Positions 34,501 through 48,415 of a stretch of 64,000 bases of DNA are shown piece after piece. The translations under genes were made by a program, and so were the position numbers. The notes below the pieces were generated by a model. That model was not told the origin of the DNA. It made no database searches and saw only the letters and a program-made list of their open reading frames with translations. Within the stretch, counting starts at the first letter, position 1. Each line of letters begins with the position of its first letter. This DNA comes from Erythrocercus mccallii (taxonomy: Eukaryota; Chordata; Aves; Passeriformes; Dicruridae), in the NCBI GenBank assembly GCA_013397435.1, contig VZRG01000521.1, positions 214,563-278,562 on the forward strand, given 5' to 3'.

Positions 34501-37500
34501 TGATGAAACATTTTTTTTCCAGTGTAGAATTCAGCCAGCAAAAAACATAGTCTTAGAAGAAAAAACAAACATAACACTTAAACCCAAATTGTTCCCATTC
34601 TGAGTGAGCTGCACTCAGCTGCACATCTGAAATAGAAGTGCTGGATGTGTTTACATGCCTGAGACTCTCAGGTCATGCTATTGTTTTGGTTTCTTGCACT
34701 TGCAGCTTAGTAAGGAAGCAATATGGGAATGTTCATTAATGTTTGTGTCAATAGTAACAGCCCACTTATGAGCACTAGCAGATTTTCCTGAGAAATCTCA
34801 ATGCACAGGGTAGGATTTAAAAACATGGCAGTAAGCCAGCATGCCCTGGCTGGGCCTGGAAGCATCTAGGTAGCAATTTGAGTGGTGCTCTGTGGAAGAT
34901 TTTTTTAGTCAGATTTAGCGACCTATAAATAGAGGAGTACTCCAGCCCTTGTAGGACTTTTTTATGCTGTGTCATTGATGTTTTCTGAGCTGCTCTGCAG
35001 GCTGGGGGAGGAGGATTACAGATCCATGGGGCTGAGAGGAGAAAGGAGCAACCTTGATGCTGGGGGAGAATTTTGGGAAGGGGCTCCTGCTGAGATTGTA
35101 GAGCCTGGCAAGAGTGAAGCAAGTCACACCTGCAGAAGGACTTTGCTGAAAACAGTTTCTGGGGTGCTTGATCTCAAAGAGCAGTACTTTTCATATATTC
35201 AGTACCCTTAAAACCAGCACATCTTAAATTTCCTTGCAAAAATTTCTCCAGAAATTATTTCAACAACTGCTGAAATGAAAATGACATTCTTGAAATGTGT
35301 GAGATACACCTCCAGAAACACTCCAGACTACCTAAGAGAGCTAGAAGAGCTCCAGCTACCTAAAAGAGTCAGGATTACATCATGCAGTCAACCTGGTGCT
35401 GTCTGATGATAATTTTATCCTCGATATTTATCATGAGATAACAGCTGGCTGTTCAGGGCACTGTAGGCAGGGGGTATGGAACAGACAGAGTCATCATGAG
35501 GCAAGATTGAGTTTGAGTACTGTTTACATAATTTTCATTTGTCAAATAACAGCCCTTCATAGATCACAACCACGACAGCACCTGGGGATGGTATCATCCA
35601 TCAGCAGATCTACTCTGTGAGCAGCAGAAGCTTTGTATTGCTGCAATGGCCAAAGGAATTATTTCCATGGATCAGTAACGACAGCAGTAATTGCCTTAAA
35701 TCTCACTATAGTTTATGTAGGAGATTTTCAGGTGCTTGTGGTGATCTGTCAGATGGAAGACAACATGCAAATGGAGTGGATTGTAAAAATTACTGTGGCA
35801 TAGCTTCTAAGAGTAAAATTCAAACCCCTCTGTTCCTGAGAAGTGTGAAAGCACAGAAAATCACTCCATGGCTCTTGGAGAAGTAACGAGAATGTCAGAG
35901 TATTAGTATGATGCTAATAGTACAGTCATTCCTATAAATCACTTAATTGTGACAGCAAATTAAATAGTGTTGTTGTCTAGCATTCACCCACAGTTAAAAT
36001 GATATATCTTGATGAGACAAATGCCTTCTGTGCTGCCAGTAATAAATTAGCTCCTCTTTCAAGTGAGAAAACAATTAAAAACTTGGTTGAAAAGGGCATA
36101 CTTTCTCTGTGGCCACTGATCCCTCAAACTCTGGAAATAATAAAGTGATTCTAATAGTTGTTCATTGTTACACAGTTGAAAGAGGAAAAATCCATTGCCT
36201 CATTATGTTCAAGACAGTTATGAAATTACATTGGGAATATTTGAAAATGTAAGAGGCATCTAACCAAATGGTTTCAACTTTGACAATGTGTCATAATTTG
36301 CAGTTCATAATGCTGCTGTTAACTTTCGGAGATATCAGTCAGTGCACACAGTGGAAAATGAGAATAAATATTTACCTTGCATTTATATACTGCATAAATA
36401 ACAGCAAAGTACACAGTAGACAAGTCATGATTCCATTTTGAGGGTTGTGTAACAAAAGTTTCAGAATTACAGGAGGTATTCATTTTGCAACACGCAAATA
36501 TGTGGAAGCATTCAGGCAACTTCTCAACAAAATGGGCAACAATGCCTTGCCAGTGAAACAATACCAAAATGATTTCTGGGTATTATGAATTAGTTCTGAA
36601 TATTAGGTGAAAATTGTCCTCATCTGATTTTTAAGTTCTTAATAGGTGTCAAAGTTATTGAAAGTGATGGAAGTGCCTAGTGACTGAATGTCTCTTTCGT
36701 GATACATTAAATTTGTTTGCCATCTAATCAAAATTATCATCCTCTCTGGTGCTGAAGTTTAGCACATAAAACTGAAGTTATGCTGTAAGCCACAGTAAAG
36801 AATCCAAGTCAGACTTGCATAAAGGCATTCCATGGCAAGGCAGAAGAGTTCAGGCAGTGTCCTTTAGTGGGCTATGGAGACTCAGATTTCTGTCTTCATC
36901 TGCCTATACTAAGCAGACTCACTGAAAAGGTGTGAGATTTTAGGAAACTGGGAGCTCTATTGAAGGACTTACCTGTGACAGAAGATTGGAAATACATTTA
37001 TGAAGAATATTGCGATTTGAAGGATTTTGTAAGGTATGTGCGTGTACTGCAGGAATTTGTTTTTAGAAGTGTTTCTAATCCTGGTTATCTCCATTTCAGA
37101 AAACTTGTAGAGTTTGCTACATCTCCTCCTGTGTCTAGAGAGTAATCAAATAAATATTTCCTCTTGGAAGCAGATTTAATATTTCAAAGCCCTGCAAAAT
37201 ATTGAGTCTGTTAAAGTTGAAGTTCAAAGTTGATTTTAACTGACCACATAAATTCTTTTATGAATAAACATAAAAAGAAATAAGTACTGAAATTGTTTGT
37301 TAGTACGATTCTAAGTAATGAACTGAAGTTTGTGATAATTTAATTGTGCTTTTGATGGACTGTCCAAATGTACTCTTAGAAGAAAATGCAATTATATACC
37401 AGGGGAAATGGCATTAAAATGCAGTATTGTCCCTTATTTCATAGGTGCTTATCTCCTGTTTCTGCACAAGAAACATGCTAATTAAGAAAGGCAGATATGC

Positions 37501-40500
37501 TATCAACTTTTTAAATTTCATCCTGGAAATGAGGTTGGAATACTCCATGAGGAAATCAATGTCATTTTCCTATTCTCTTCTGTCTCAGTAAGAAATGCTC
37601 TGTCTAAATCCTTCTTTGCTCTGCATTTGCAATTCTTCTTCTGTATCTTTAGCTCATGTTTTTGTTCGCAGTTTCATGTGAGCCTCTTTTTCTAACCCTT
37701 CCAAGAGCATTTTGGAACTAGTTTGCCCTGAAACCCTGAGATCTGAGAACACTGGAGGATTAGGTTTAAACTTGTTAAACTGAATTAACACTCCTGCCAC
37801 ATGATTATGGCCTGTGCCAGTCCTTCTAATCTTGTTCAGAGTTTAGGATAATTTGTTTAGTAGGGCTGATCAGCTGGAGGTTAATTCAATTGGACTTTGG
37901 TTATTTATTCATGCCCAGATTTGCTAAGTGTCACAGCAGATACATGAGGTCTCTGTTACAGTTATGAGATGGCTTCATTAGTGTGACGGAGAGTCCATCT
38001 GGGTGCCTTCGTTTCCTCAGTGCAATAACTGGCTGTCAGGGATCTCTCCAGTGGAAAAAACTCCTTATGTAACATCTCCCTTTCATTTGTGTCACAAGTA
38101 TATTGATTACAGCTTAAAAGGCACCTCTGTTCTGATTGTTGGCATTGCTGATAAACTTTCTCAGAGATGTCTCAGAGTAGTATTCCAGTTCTACATTTTC
38201 AACTGATATCAGAATTTAAAAGAAAACCACCAAAGTGTTTTAAAAGCCATTTATTATTAATTATGTGTTTTCATGCAGGATTTGGTCCTTCTCACTTCAA
38301 GGTCCACTTTCTTCCTGATAGAGGTGCTGCCAGTGCTGGGTTGGAAGGTGGTCAGTCTTTTGCACTGTCCAGAATTAACTACCCAGAAATGGAAGAGAAG
38401 AAGAAAATTCCATCCTACTGAAACCTCTGGAGGAATTTAGGTTGGCAGAATATTGTTACTCAGACTGGAACGTGGCCAGGACACCAGGATTAATGTTAGC
38501 ACAAAATGCCATTTGATTGCAAGTGTTCGGATAACCTTGGATGAAAGTCTTAACTGAAAAGAGGCTCTTTTAACAGAAAAGGACTCCCTGATGTTGGCTG
38601 GGACTTTGGTTTAGGGTTGACTCAGAGAATTTTTGCTCTTTGCTTCAGCAGTTTTTGACTGGGACAGCTCTTGAATGGTAACAGATCTCCCCTACACAGC
38701 CTGCAGCAAAGCAGATTATTTCCCAGAGAGAATTCCATGCCATAGACTGATGTCTCTTTTTAGAGATGTTTCCTGATATATCATGCAAACAGGACAAATA
38801 GGAGCTTGACAGGAGACTTGCTAGGGGAAGGTCCTAAAGATTAGAAGGCAGGACAGATATTCAGTGTTGAGAAGACACTGGGACAAGCGGATCTTTTGCA
38901 GCCATATAAATGTGGAGTAGATATTTATGTAATGGAATTGCTCCTGAGCAAGTGAGACTGTCATTTGCCCCATTTTTGTTTTATTCTCCTCTCTGGTTGT
39001 TTCTGTTGTTCTCTGTTCTGTTCTCTGTTGTCCTCTAATACATATTAAGGCTTGGGCTGGCAAAACCAAGTAGTTTCCAGCTAAATATTTGATGATTAAG
39101 AGCAGTGGTAATCAAAATTTCTTCTCTTTCTTTTTTTTCAATTAAATTGTAAATCTGTGCTGAGGAACAACCATTAGCTTCCAGGGAGTGAGAAGTGTTC
39201 CCACATGCTTGGCCATCTTCAGAAAACCCTGTCACAGTTACAGACCATGAAATATGGTTTCCAACAGAACAATGTTCCCCAGACCAGCTGGGACCAGCAT
39301 TACAATTCAGCATTCTTTGCAGAAGTTTATTCACTGTTGACTTGGAAGCCATGTTAGAGCTTTGCAGAAGAGATTCTGCTTTTCTTCACAACAATGCAGC
39401 ACGGATCCTGCAGCAGCAGCTCCCACAGGGAAGCTGGAGGCAGCAGGACTGAGATGTCTATAGCCATCCTTGTCTCCAAACCTGCTGTGGGAGGGGATGG
39501 CCCTTGCACTGTTCCTGGGTCCCACATGCCTGCACAGGAAGGCATCCAGGGAGGATGTTGAGACAACTTGCCGTAAATTGTGATGGGGGCTGTATCTGTA
39601 AAAGCCACAGTGTGTTCCCAAGGGACTGTATCCCTGTCTGGAGGAGAAAGAGGAGTGTGCAGCTCCATCCCTGGGAGCTCTCCTGGCACTACAACTCCTT
39701 TACAATAAGGCAGGAGCTCCATGCAACGGGAACAATCCTTACAGGGCTGTGTTGTTGGCTCCATGTGTGGATAAGCTGTATCTGAGCATGAGATTTGCTT
39801 TGCTGTTTGTTTTTGAGGGCAAAACACATTACTGCTGTTATGTGGTATGAATGTGACCTAAACTTTTTTTAAGAGGAGCTATTTTCCATTCTACTCAAGT
39901 TCCACTGATGTTTTCCCTTGTATTCCATGAGAAGACACTGATTTTCCCTTTTCCTCCAGCTCAATCTTCCCATTCCTTTCCTGCAGCACTGAGGACTTGT
40001 ATATGAGCCAAGATCTGATTCCTCTAAGAATATACTTAATTTAATATTCCTTTTTTCAACCTTCATTATTTTTCATTTATAGGTTAACCAGCACCTGAGA
40101 TGCTTAATGCTTTCCCTAACTTTGTTTTGACTAGTTAAACTTTTAAATTAAACATTTTTATTCCTCTCTCTTTCACTTTGAAGGTTATTGTATAATTCTG
40201 CATTTAAAATAACCAGCAAACGGAGAAGTAGTCACAGATACATTTTGCTGAGAAGAGACAAATGACATAAAGGATGAACATAGTATCCCACAGATATCCC
40301 TGCATCTGACAAAATAGGCTAAACTCATTCTTTACGTGGCGCTACCAGGGATGAACAAGCTCAGGAGCTGTAAGGAAGATCACGTGCTGACTTTTTGTAT
40401 ATTGAGTCCCTGGAACACCGAATATGTGCTTAATATGCAAGAGTAGGCTGAAATCTGCAATCAGCTCCACGAGTGCAATTGAATCTGAGTCAGGAGAAGT

Positions 40501-43500
40501 GACACCTGCATGATGAAGAAGGGCATTCATTCTGCTCTGTTCAGGTCTGTACCAGCCTACTCATGTGGACAGAGTTCAGCATGTACTATCCTGGGCAGAG
40601 GGATCACACAATCATGCTCCAGTGATCATCTCCTATATATATTTCTCCTACGTGCTGGACATCTCAATGCTCTGCTGACAGTGCATGAGCACACCCCCTC
40701 TTATCTGCGTATCTGCTCTGTACATGCACAGCAGCAAACAGCAGCACATTGGACTTACCAATATGAATGGGGCAAAACCTGTCGTGTCACCTTCATGTGG
40801 GGCTGCTTTTCCTTCTGAAGGGTCACTGCTGTCTTGGGGACATCAGTGTCAGTCCAACGAGTCCCCCGTGATACAGCTGTGCAGGGTCTGTGGTGCCGTG
40901 CATCTCACACACCTGCTCCCCATGCCCAACATTAATAACAAGACTTGGTACAAAAGACTGGAAGTCTCAAAGGCAGCACATGAGGAGAGAAGGAGAAACC
41001 AATGCACGTCACTACTGCCTTAAAAGGAAGCATAAGAGGAGAAAATTCTTAGGTGATCTCTACATGTTATCATCAGGAATGGTCCTTTTGGGAATGGTGC
41101 AACGAAGAGCTTTTGAGAAAATGTTGTTAAAGGAATTTTTGTTGGAAATGTTATTTCAACACATCAGGCCATATTGTTTTGATCACTCCCTTTTCAAAAG
41201 TAACTTTTAGGTTACAGTGTTCTGCTTTGATAATTTTTCAAACAAAGTTGCAGTCATTTCACTTGGTGTTGATTTTTTTATCCACATTTTATCTTACATG
41301 GGAAAAGCGAGCAAAAGAAAACATTGGATTGACCCAAACTACCTGCAGAACATGCTGTTTTTGTGAAAACCTCTAAAATATTTCTTCCTTTTTCCCTATT
41401 TGGATGAAAATTTTAGGATGTCTCACATTTTGGAGAAAGGACAACACAGTTTGATAAGGGCATGTGGTACCTAGACCAAGGTGCTACACCAGGACTGGTA
41501 CTGAATCACTCTCTGGTACAGCTGAATGCAGAAGGGTTTTGTATTTATCTACCCAGTGATCCCATGTTTCAGTCATGCTGCCATGTGAGCACTGTCCCTG
41601 GGCAAAGCTGGGCTCAGTGCTTGGCAGGAAGGCTTTTGGGACCATGTGCTGCAGACTTACACCCTCTGAAACACAACCCAGGCCTCCTTGGGGGATCACC
41701 AGCAGGATTAGCCCTCAAGGCGAGCACTCGGGTGCCCTTGATGGGTGACTTAAGTGGAGAAAGTAGCATGTCTTGCTAGGGAGAAAAGACAGCCTTGGCA
41801 GGAGACCTTTGTGCAAGACAAGTGCATGGCAGTCCTCCTTTAGAGGAGGGAAATGTGATGTGGTGACAGTTAGAAAGGTTTGACACACTCCATCCCCTTT
41901 GGACTTCCAGTCAAGGCTGGAATTCCATGTTTCTTCCCTATATAAAGTAGGAAACACCTGTTTCTCCATACTTTGAGGAATTCTTACCCAAATCCCCTGT
42001 GCATGCACACATGTATAAAATCAGTTACTGAAAGCAAGAGGACAAAACTGCTATGAAAGTAAGCAAGATCCTCCAGAGAGAGGGATGCAAAATATATATC
42101 CAATAAAACTTTTCTGATGATATCCATAAATACAGAACTGAAGTGCTGGCCCTGCTGTCCTCTCCAGTACCATTCCACCAGAAATGTGTAGCTCACATCC
42201 TGAGTCATCCCCAAGGAGAGCAATAGATGTTGTACACTGGAAATAGTTTCATTTCTAACTGGCCCAAGCACACTTTATCCCTCTTTCATCAGGCGAGAGG
42301 AAGATGAAGAATTTTAATATCTCCTGGTTAGATCATGGGACCTCTGAGTCCCTAGGCTTATTCAATGCAGTCAGTGCATTTTGCCAGTTCCATGCAGGAA
42401 ACTGCAGGTGGGGGAGAAGTTGGACTCCCAGACTCCCCTGCAAGGGCAGGAGACTGATGATGCTTGTGTGGAAAGCTGGACTTTTGTGTTTTCTCTGTGC
42501 AGGGCCATGAGATCTCCATTTTCAGATGAGGGAGACTCTTTTTTAGGCTCATGAGTTTATAGCAAGGTACTCTAATGGCATTATTTCCAGAGGCAGGGGT
42601 GATGGATTCCTGCTTGAATGAACAGGTCTCTAGGCAGATGTGTTTGGTGGGATCTAACACTTCATTTACCCTGGGAGACTGTAGCTTGCTACATCCATTC
42701 CTCGCTTAGTCCCAGCCTGTAAACTGAGGTGGGGAGCTCACAGCCTCTACTGTCCCCCCCAAAATAGTTGTCAGCATACAGAGAGGGTTGGCTCCCAGGA
42801 ACCTGCCCTCACTCCACTGTGATGCCCTGGAAATAAGTTTCCCTGGTAGTAAGTGACTGATGGCTGCAATTACAGGATGAGATCTTTGGAACAGATCCAG
42901 CCCTGTCTATAGTAGAGTCAAAAGGCAAGAAAGATCTTTCAGACATCCTACAGATGTGAGGTGGCTTTGCTTTGAACATAAACAAGAAATACATTTTGAG
43001 AGCAGTTGGAATCCACAAGCGAAAAGGGGAAAAAAAAAAAAAAAAAGAGGAAATCAAATGGCTGAATTACAAACTCATCAGAAGCCAGTAGGGATTGTGG
43101 TAATACAAGCTACATTATATTGTCAATTTGTATTGCACATTGGGAACAACAACAATCACGTTATTTTGAAATTAAGAATAACCTGGAGGGGGAAAATAAA
43201 CTAACAATATACCACATAGTTGAGAGGGAGAGAGCATTTGTACTTGGCAATAATCAATACTCATGTATGTCTTCTAATTGAGTCAGCCCAGTCTTCCTCA
43301 AGGATGTGACAGTGACAACTGAACTCCTCTTCCCGTTTGATGGATTTGGTTGTGCTGCAACTGTAAATAGAGAGTGCACTAAAAATGGCTTTGGTTTGTC
43401 CTCAGCATCTGAGCACCAGCTCTGCTGGGTCCCAAATATCAATCAGCCAGGCAGGACAGGGGCACCCATACTGGGACAGTTTGGGGTCACAACTAAGGAT

Positions 43501-45170
43501 GTATCACCCATCTATCTCCTCATATCCCAGCATTCAGCTGCAATCATGTAGAACAAGCATTTTCTAAAGAATCAAGTGATCAGTCCTGGTGGCCTTCTCA
43601 ACAATTTGATCCTTGTCCTGTCTCCTAAAATATTTTAAAAATACTCTGCTGCCAGAGGCACTGAGTGGGTTGGTTTATCAGCGCAACCCAGTGCTTGGGG
43701 ATCCAAGCTGAAGTGTGTATTGTTCCTTTGGAATCTGAGGTCCTTGTTTATGTGTGCACATCTGCAGTGGTTGTTGGATTCATGATGGAAATAACTGCGA
43801 GGATCCAGGGCTGTCATCTGGCATGTGGCCAGGGCAGACCCCAGCAGCCCTTTTCTCACATCTCCACGCCTTGGCACTTCCTCACTTGTATTACTTCCTC
43901 TGTCCCTCTGCTGTGGCTGGAGGCACATCCAGTTCAAATGAAAGGCTTCCCTTTTCCCTCTTGAAATTGCTGCTTGTGTTGCCGACTCAAGCTCTTCACT
44001 TGGTTTGCACTGGGGGATGAGTCAAAGCCCTGGCCTATTCATATTTCACATCATGTGCACGTTAATTGGTGCTTTACAACCCAGGAACTTCATTATTATT
44101 ATCACAGATTTGGTCTCTTAACAATTTTACTACAAACACATTTCGCCCCCTTCCTTTTCCCTCTTTGTCATAGATAAGATTCATTTTTTTCTGGACATGA
44201 ATCCATTGCCTGAGGTTTCTCAAATCTCTGCTCTGGGACAGTGAATTCTTATCTCTGAGGCAGAGTGGGAAAGGAAAAGTAGTACATGAGGGGAACTGTG
44301 ACTCATGCAGAAATTGAAATGATGAAGTAGATGCTGCTATTACAAAGACCCAGAGGTGTTCAAAGACCTACTGGTGGAAAGGCAAAAGCTTGGGCTTTTC
44401 AGTCTTGAAAGCTTCTGCATTTTGAAGCTTTGAACACCAGATGAGAGTTGCAGACTTGGGAGCTCTCTGCTTGCCTGCAAGTCCTTTCCATGTCAGCAGC
44501 AGTGCAGCGGAGCTGAAGCTCGACTGCAGGCAGCACGCAGCCGATGTAAGATCTGATTTAAGCCTGATCAATAGAAGATCTGTTAAAACTTGAAATGGTG
44601 CTGCCTTCTTCTCTGCAACAAGAACTTTAATTTACTCTTTTTTTTCCTTCTGAAGGGGCTGAAACTGAATGAAAGGAAATAAGGAGAAAGCATGTCTGAT
44701 TTTTCTGTTTCAATGAATGAGTTGAAGGAGGCACCTATGTGTCTGTCATCCTGAAAAGCTCCTTGTTTTGATGGAGCCTTAATGGATTTTTCAAAAGACT
44801 CTTTGAGTGCCTCACCCAGCTCTATTGGAAACAGTTCTGTTTTGAAGCTGGCACTTTGCCATGTCTATTTATATTCAATATTGCCTCCAAAAATAGCATC
44901 ACTTCTATCTTTTCCCAATATTCAGGGCAGTGTTAGTACATAGGATGGTGAGCTGGCCTTGCCTCCCCTGTGCTGGGGAAAATGCTTCAGGGGAACCCAG
45001 ACAAGCTCCTCTCCTCAAGGATGGGTAAAATTCTCAAATTCCTTCACCACACAGATAGCATTTTAGACATCACAGAAGGGAGAAACGACCTGTAGACTAA
45101 CAGGGAAGAAAAGTTTACAGCTCTCGACATGGAGACTCCCCAGCATCCCACAGTTATCTACTCCAGAGCC
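31561..45170. other. Gene-poor AT-rich region, no coding exon seen
   Basis: About 13.6 kb without a recognisable exon, RNA gene or clear repeat apart from a 17-bp A tract at 43030-43046. By synteny with mammals this should be the approach to ELFN1, whose coding exon is not in this window. The 35.9-37.4 kb stretch is notably AT-rich. The open frames are short and show no known domain. Confidence 0.5.
43030..43046 (+). repeat. A17 tract
   Basis: Seventeen consecutive A residues, preceded by 'aaaagggg' and followed by 'gagg'. It is not preceded by a recognisable retroposed gene. Confidence 0.95.
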
Positions 45171-45174
45171 TGTA

Positions 45175-45665
45175 AACAGTTCTCCGTGTCTAACCTGATT
45201 TGCTCTCACTGCAATTTAAACCCATGTCATCTTGTCCTGTGTGCTGCAGCTGTGCAGGACAGACTGTTCCCTTCCTTAGAAGGTTCTCTTTTAAAGGCCT
45301 TAAGGACTGAATAGTTAAGCTGAAGGAGAGGCAAGGTTAACATCTCTCCTCTGCTACTTGTTAAGCTATGCAAGGAGAGGAACCATTCCTCATTCGGAAC
45401 TGCGGGAGAGACCATTACCCTGTAACTGCCATTATCCCAGTTCCTTTCTGGAAGAAAAGCCATGCCTCCATTCATTCCCACCCTGGATGTGAGCAGTTTG
45501 TGCCTCCTGCTGAATTGCAGTGCCTGGCTGTTGCCCCTCATTTGCATTTCACCTTAGTATTTGGGGCTGTTTCATCCAACTTGTCTAAATTATTTTGAAT
45601 TCTAACCTTGTCCCCAAAGTGTCCTTGCCATCCCTCCCCAATCACTCTTGTCTGCATGCATAATA
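45175..45665 (-). repeat. Ancient CR1-family LINE remnants, reverse orientation
   Basis: On the plus strand the order 'ctgcaatttaaaccc...cttgtcct' (about 45210-45240) and later 'tttgcatttcaccttagta', 'cttgtctaaattattttgaattctaaccttgtcc' and 'caaagtg..cttgccatccctccc' (about 45540-45640) matches the reverse strand of old amniote CR1 elements, best known from turtle and crocodile copies. The two parts probably come from one decayed insertion. Confidence 0.6.
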
Positions 45666-48140
45666 AACCTGCTCCTTCATCCCTCACTGTGTCTTCCATG
45701 CAAACAAAATGGAGCAAACACAGGAGAACGTGTGGCCCAGCTGTCCATACAATCTGGGAGCCATTGGATGCAGCAGATCTGCAGGGATCTGCCATCCCAT
45801 GTTGTGCCTGCCTGGGGCCACGGTCCTTTCACTGCATGCTCAGTAGTTTCAGGGGCTCTAAAACAACAGGGCAGAGTCTTGTCACCCCACAAGTTGGTTG
45901 TGATACAGCTACATCGTGTGGCTGTGGAGATGGCAAGGCAAGCAGAGGGCCTTTTCCCAGGAAGACCTTCCCTCCTCTGTAGCAGTTGGCTGCAGGATGA
46001 GTAAGGTGCCCAGTCATGTTGTGACTCCCAAGAAACCCATTATCAAAAGCCTTTTTCCCCTTTGAAGTATCCTCAACTTGGTGAGCGTGCAGCCTTATCT
46101 CTCCCTGTGCCAAATTCTCCTTAATGAGGTTTATCCAGCTTTGCCAGCATGGCTTAACATTGTCCATCCAGTCCAGCCAGAAAGGATCCTTTCTTTTGCT
46201 AACATAATTAAAAGCAATAAGCGGCCCATGGTGTGCAGCGATAATGGTATTGATGCTGTAATGCCCCGCAGACAGAGCTTGGGATTTAGAGAAAGTTTCA
46301 TTCTGTGTGCAACGTTAGCAATTTCCCCAGCTCCCTTCCTGAACGATTTCTCTTTCTATTTCACATCCTATGCTGGAATTTTGCCTCATGCCGTTTACAT
46401 TAAAAATGCATTGTACATGTGTTGAAAACATTGAGTTCTATGTTGCTGGCAAGGAAGGATGCTGTTGTGTTTAAGAAGCACTCCCTTATATTATTATCAT
46501 TTTTGTTTAATTTAGTAGGATTATTTTCTCTAATTCCAAAGCTGGGAAAAGACTCCTGTAAATATTCTTCCCACTAGCCAATTTTTGTATCATCCAAACC
46601 CATGTATAAGCTGACTTGCTTATGAAATGCCACATCACCAATGCTGATTAAAATGCTGATTTCCCTCCGTTAGCTTTCTCCTGTGCTTTGGATCAAAAAT
46701 ATACAAAGAAAAGGTAATGCCATTTAAAAGAGCTCTAAAGGGCTTGCTGCAGCACGGGGGAGATGGGATTTATGCTAGCAACAGAGCAGCGCTAGGCTGG
46801 GGAGATATTGAGGTTTCTAAACTCCAGAGAAGAGTCACATGGACTAGGAAAAGTGAGATTGAGCAACTCTGCACCTGTAGGGACTGGATGTTCAAATGCA
46901 CTTTACCAGCCTCCCTAAATAAGCCTCGGAGGGATTTTCTATGGGTCTCATTGCTGTCATATCTAAGCACCTTACTGTACAAACAGAGTGTGTCAGGGAG
47001 AGGAGTTAAACCCCTATCACTGATCCCCAGAGCTTTAACTACACGGACTTTTCTGGTCTTTGTAATAGAACTCGATCCTGGTGAACTAGAGGCCTAAAAT
47101 GAGATGTAATGAGGGGGAACATGACAGAAATTGTGAGTGTGGGTCGAAATCAGAACACTCAGAGGAAATGAGGGAAGGGGAGGAAGGAAAAGATCCTGTG
47201 GCAGTTGATCTTGGCACTTGGAGGTTTTGTGTGTAAGACTCAGGATCTGTTTGCTTTGTCCAGCAGAGGGGATGCCACAGAGGAATCCCAGATTGGGGCA
47301 TGTCAGTAAGAGACCATCATGGGAAGTTGCAGGGAGGAGTCACAGGACAAAAGATGAAGGAAATTAAATCTGTAGAGGAGAGTAGGGGATGTTCAGGCCA
47401 AGATATAAGGGTGTAAGGAGCCCTGCCTGAGGAAGGAAATACATGATTTTACTTAATTAGTGACTGACAAAACTGTACCTTGTGGCCATGAGCTGCAAGA
47501 GAAAAAAAATAAATTACATAACTGAAACCCACTTTTCAGCCATGAGACTGGCTGGGGTTTGGGCCCCGCAGTGGAATTGGGCAGCAGATCACTCAGTGCA
47601 CAGCACAGTGTCCCCAGTGCAGGCAGGAGGGGCAGTGGCAGTCACTGTGGGTAGGATGTGTATTTGTTCCCACATTTTGCCGGGCAGTGGAGGATTGGAT
47701 GAGGAAATCTCTCAGGGGGCCAAGTGGCAGCTGTTCAATGGCAGCTGGCAAGAGCGCCTTGGGAAGCCCGGCAGAGCCACGTGTCTGCACAGGTGAGCTG
47801 GGACAGAACTGCCACGTGTCTGAGGCTGCCCAGGGAATGGGGTCCCTTCCTCCCTGGGACAAAAGGCAGAGAGCTTGGGATGACTTCCCTCAGCTGAGAC
47901 ATCCAAACCCATCATGCCCAGCAGCACAAGACCATCAGAGACCAGCACGAGCTGTTGGTGATCTCTCAGCCTTCAGGAACACAATAACATGTCTGTTAGA
48001 TCTTCTTAAGCATTCACCAGGTCACTGCTTTATCCTTGAGGGAAATAACCTTGTGCTGAACAGTTTGATTGTCTAGTGCTAATATAACAGGAGAAAACCT
48101 GATAAATGTTGGCCTGGAAGGGTCCTTTGGGTTTGGAATA
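45666..48140. other. Intergenic stretch with possible conserved non-coding segment
   Basis: No coding exon is recognised. Around 46190-46440 the sequence is of mixed complexity and contains TAATTA-type homeodomain words. A frame open across 46717-47097 has no recognisable domain. I see no RNA gene. Confidence 0.35.
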
Positions 48141-48143
48141 GCT

Positions 48144-48253
48144 TCTCTTTTTCTTTCCTTTTCCCCTTTCCTTTTTCTTTTGTTTCTTTTTTTTTTTTCC
48201 TCCCTTTTCACCCTTCCTTTCCATTTCTTTCCCCTTTTTTCCTTTCACCCCAG
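48144..48253 (+). repeat. Polypyrimidine tract
   Basis: About 110 bp consist almost only of C and T (ttctttcc, ttttccccttt, long T runs), interrupted by a few A and G. It directly precedes the SINE at 48270. Confidence 0.9.
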
Positions 48254-48269
48254 ACCAGAAATGAGTAAC

Positions 48270-48415
48270 AGCAATGAAATTAACTCTGCTGGTCAGAGCA
48301 TGGTGCTAATAACACCAGGGTTGTGGGTTTGATCCCTATATGGGCTATTAACATAGGAGCTGGACTCAATGATCCTTGTGAGTTTCTTCCAACCCCATCA
48401 TTTCTGTGATTCTGA
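48270..48415 (+). mobile_element. tRNA-Ile-derived SINE with CR1-like tail (TguSINE1-like)
   Basis: The 5' part (about 48274-48350) follows a tRNA-Ile(AAT) gene: a degraded A-box region 'taactctgctggtcagagca', the anticodon arm 'tggtgctaataac' with AAT at 48308-48310, and a B-box 'ggtttgatccct'. The 3' part 'ggactcaatgatccttgtga' then 'gtttcttccaaccccatc' and 'tctgtgattctga' is a CR1 tail. I recall this composition for TguSINE1, a passerine SINE mobilised by CR1. Base changes in both promoter boxes and the acceptor stem argue against a working tRNA gene. Confidence 0.85.

Noticed and set aside
46717..47097. 126-aa open frame considered as an exon or LINE fragment
   Set aside because: The translation matches no family that I recognise, and I could not align it confidently with CR1 either.
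48274..48350. tRNA-Ile gene
   Set aside because: The head resembles tRNA-Ile(AAT), but the acceptor stem and A/B boxes are degraded and a CR1 tail follows directly, so it is a SINE.
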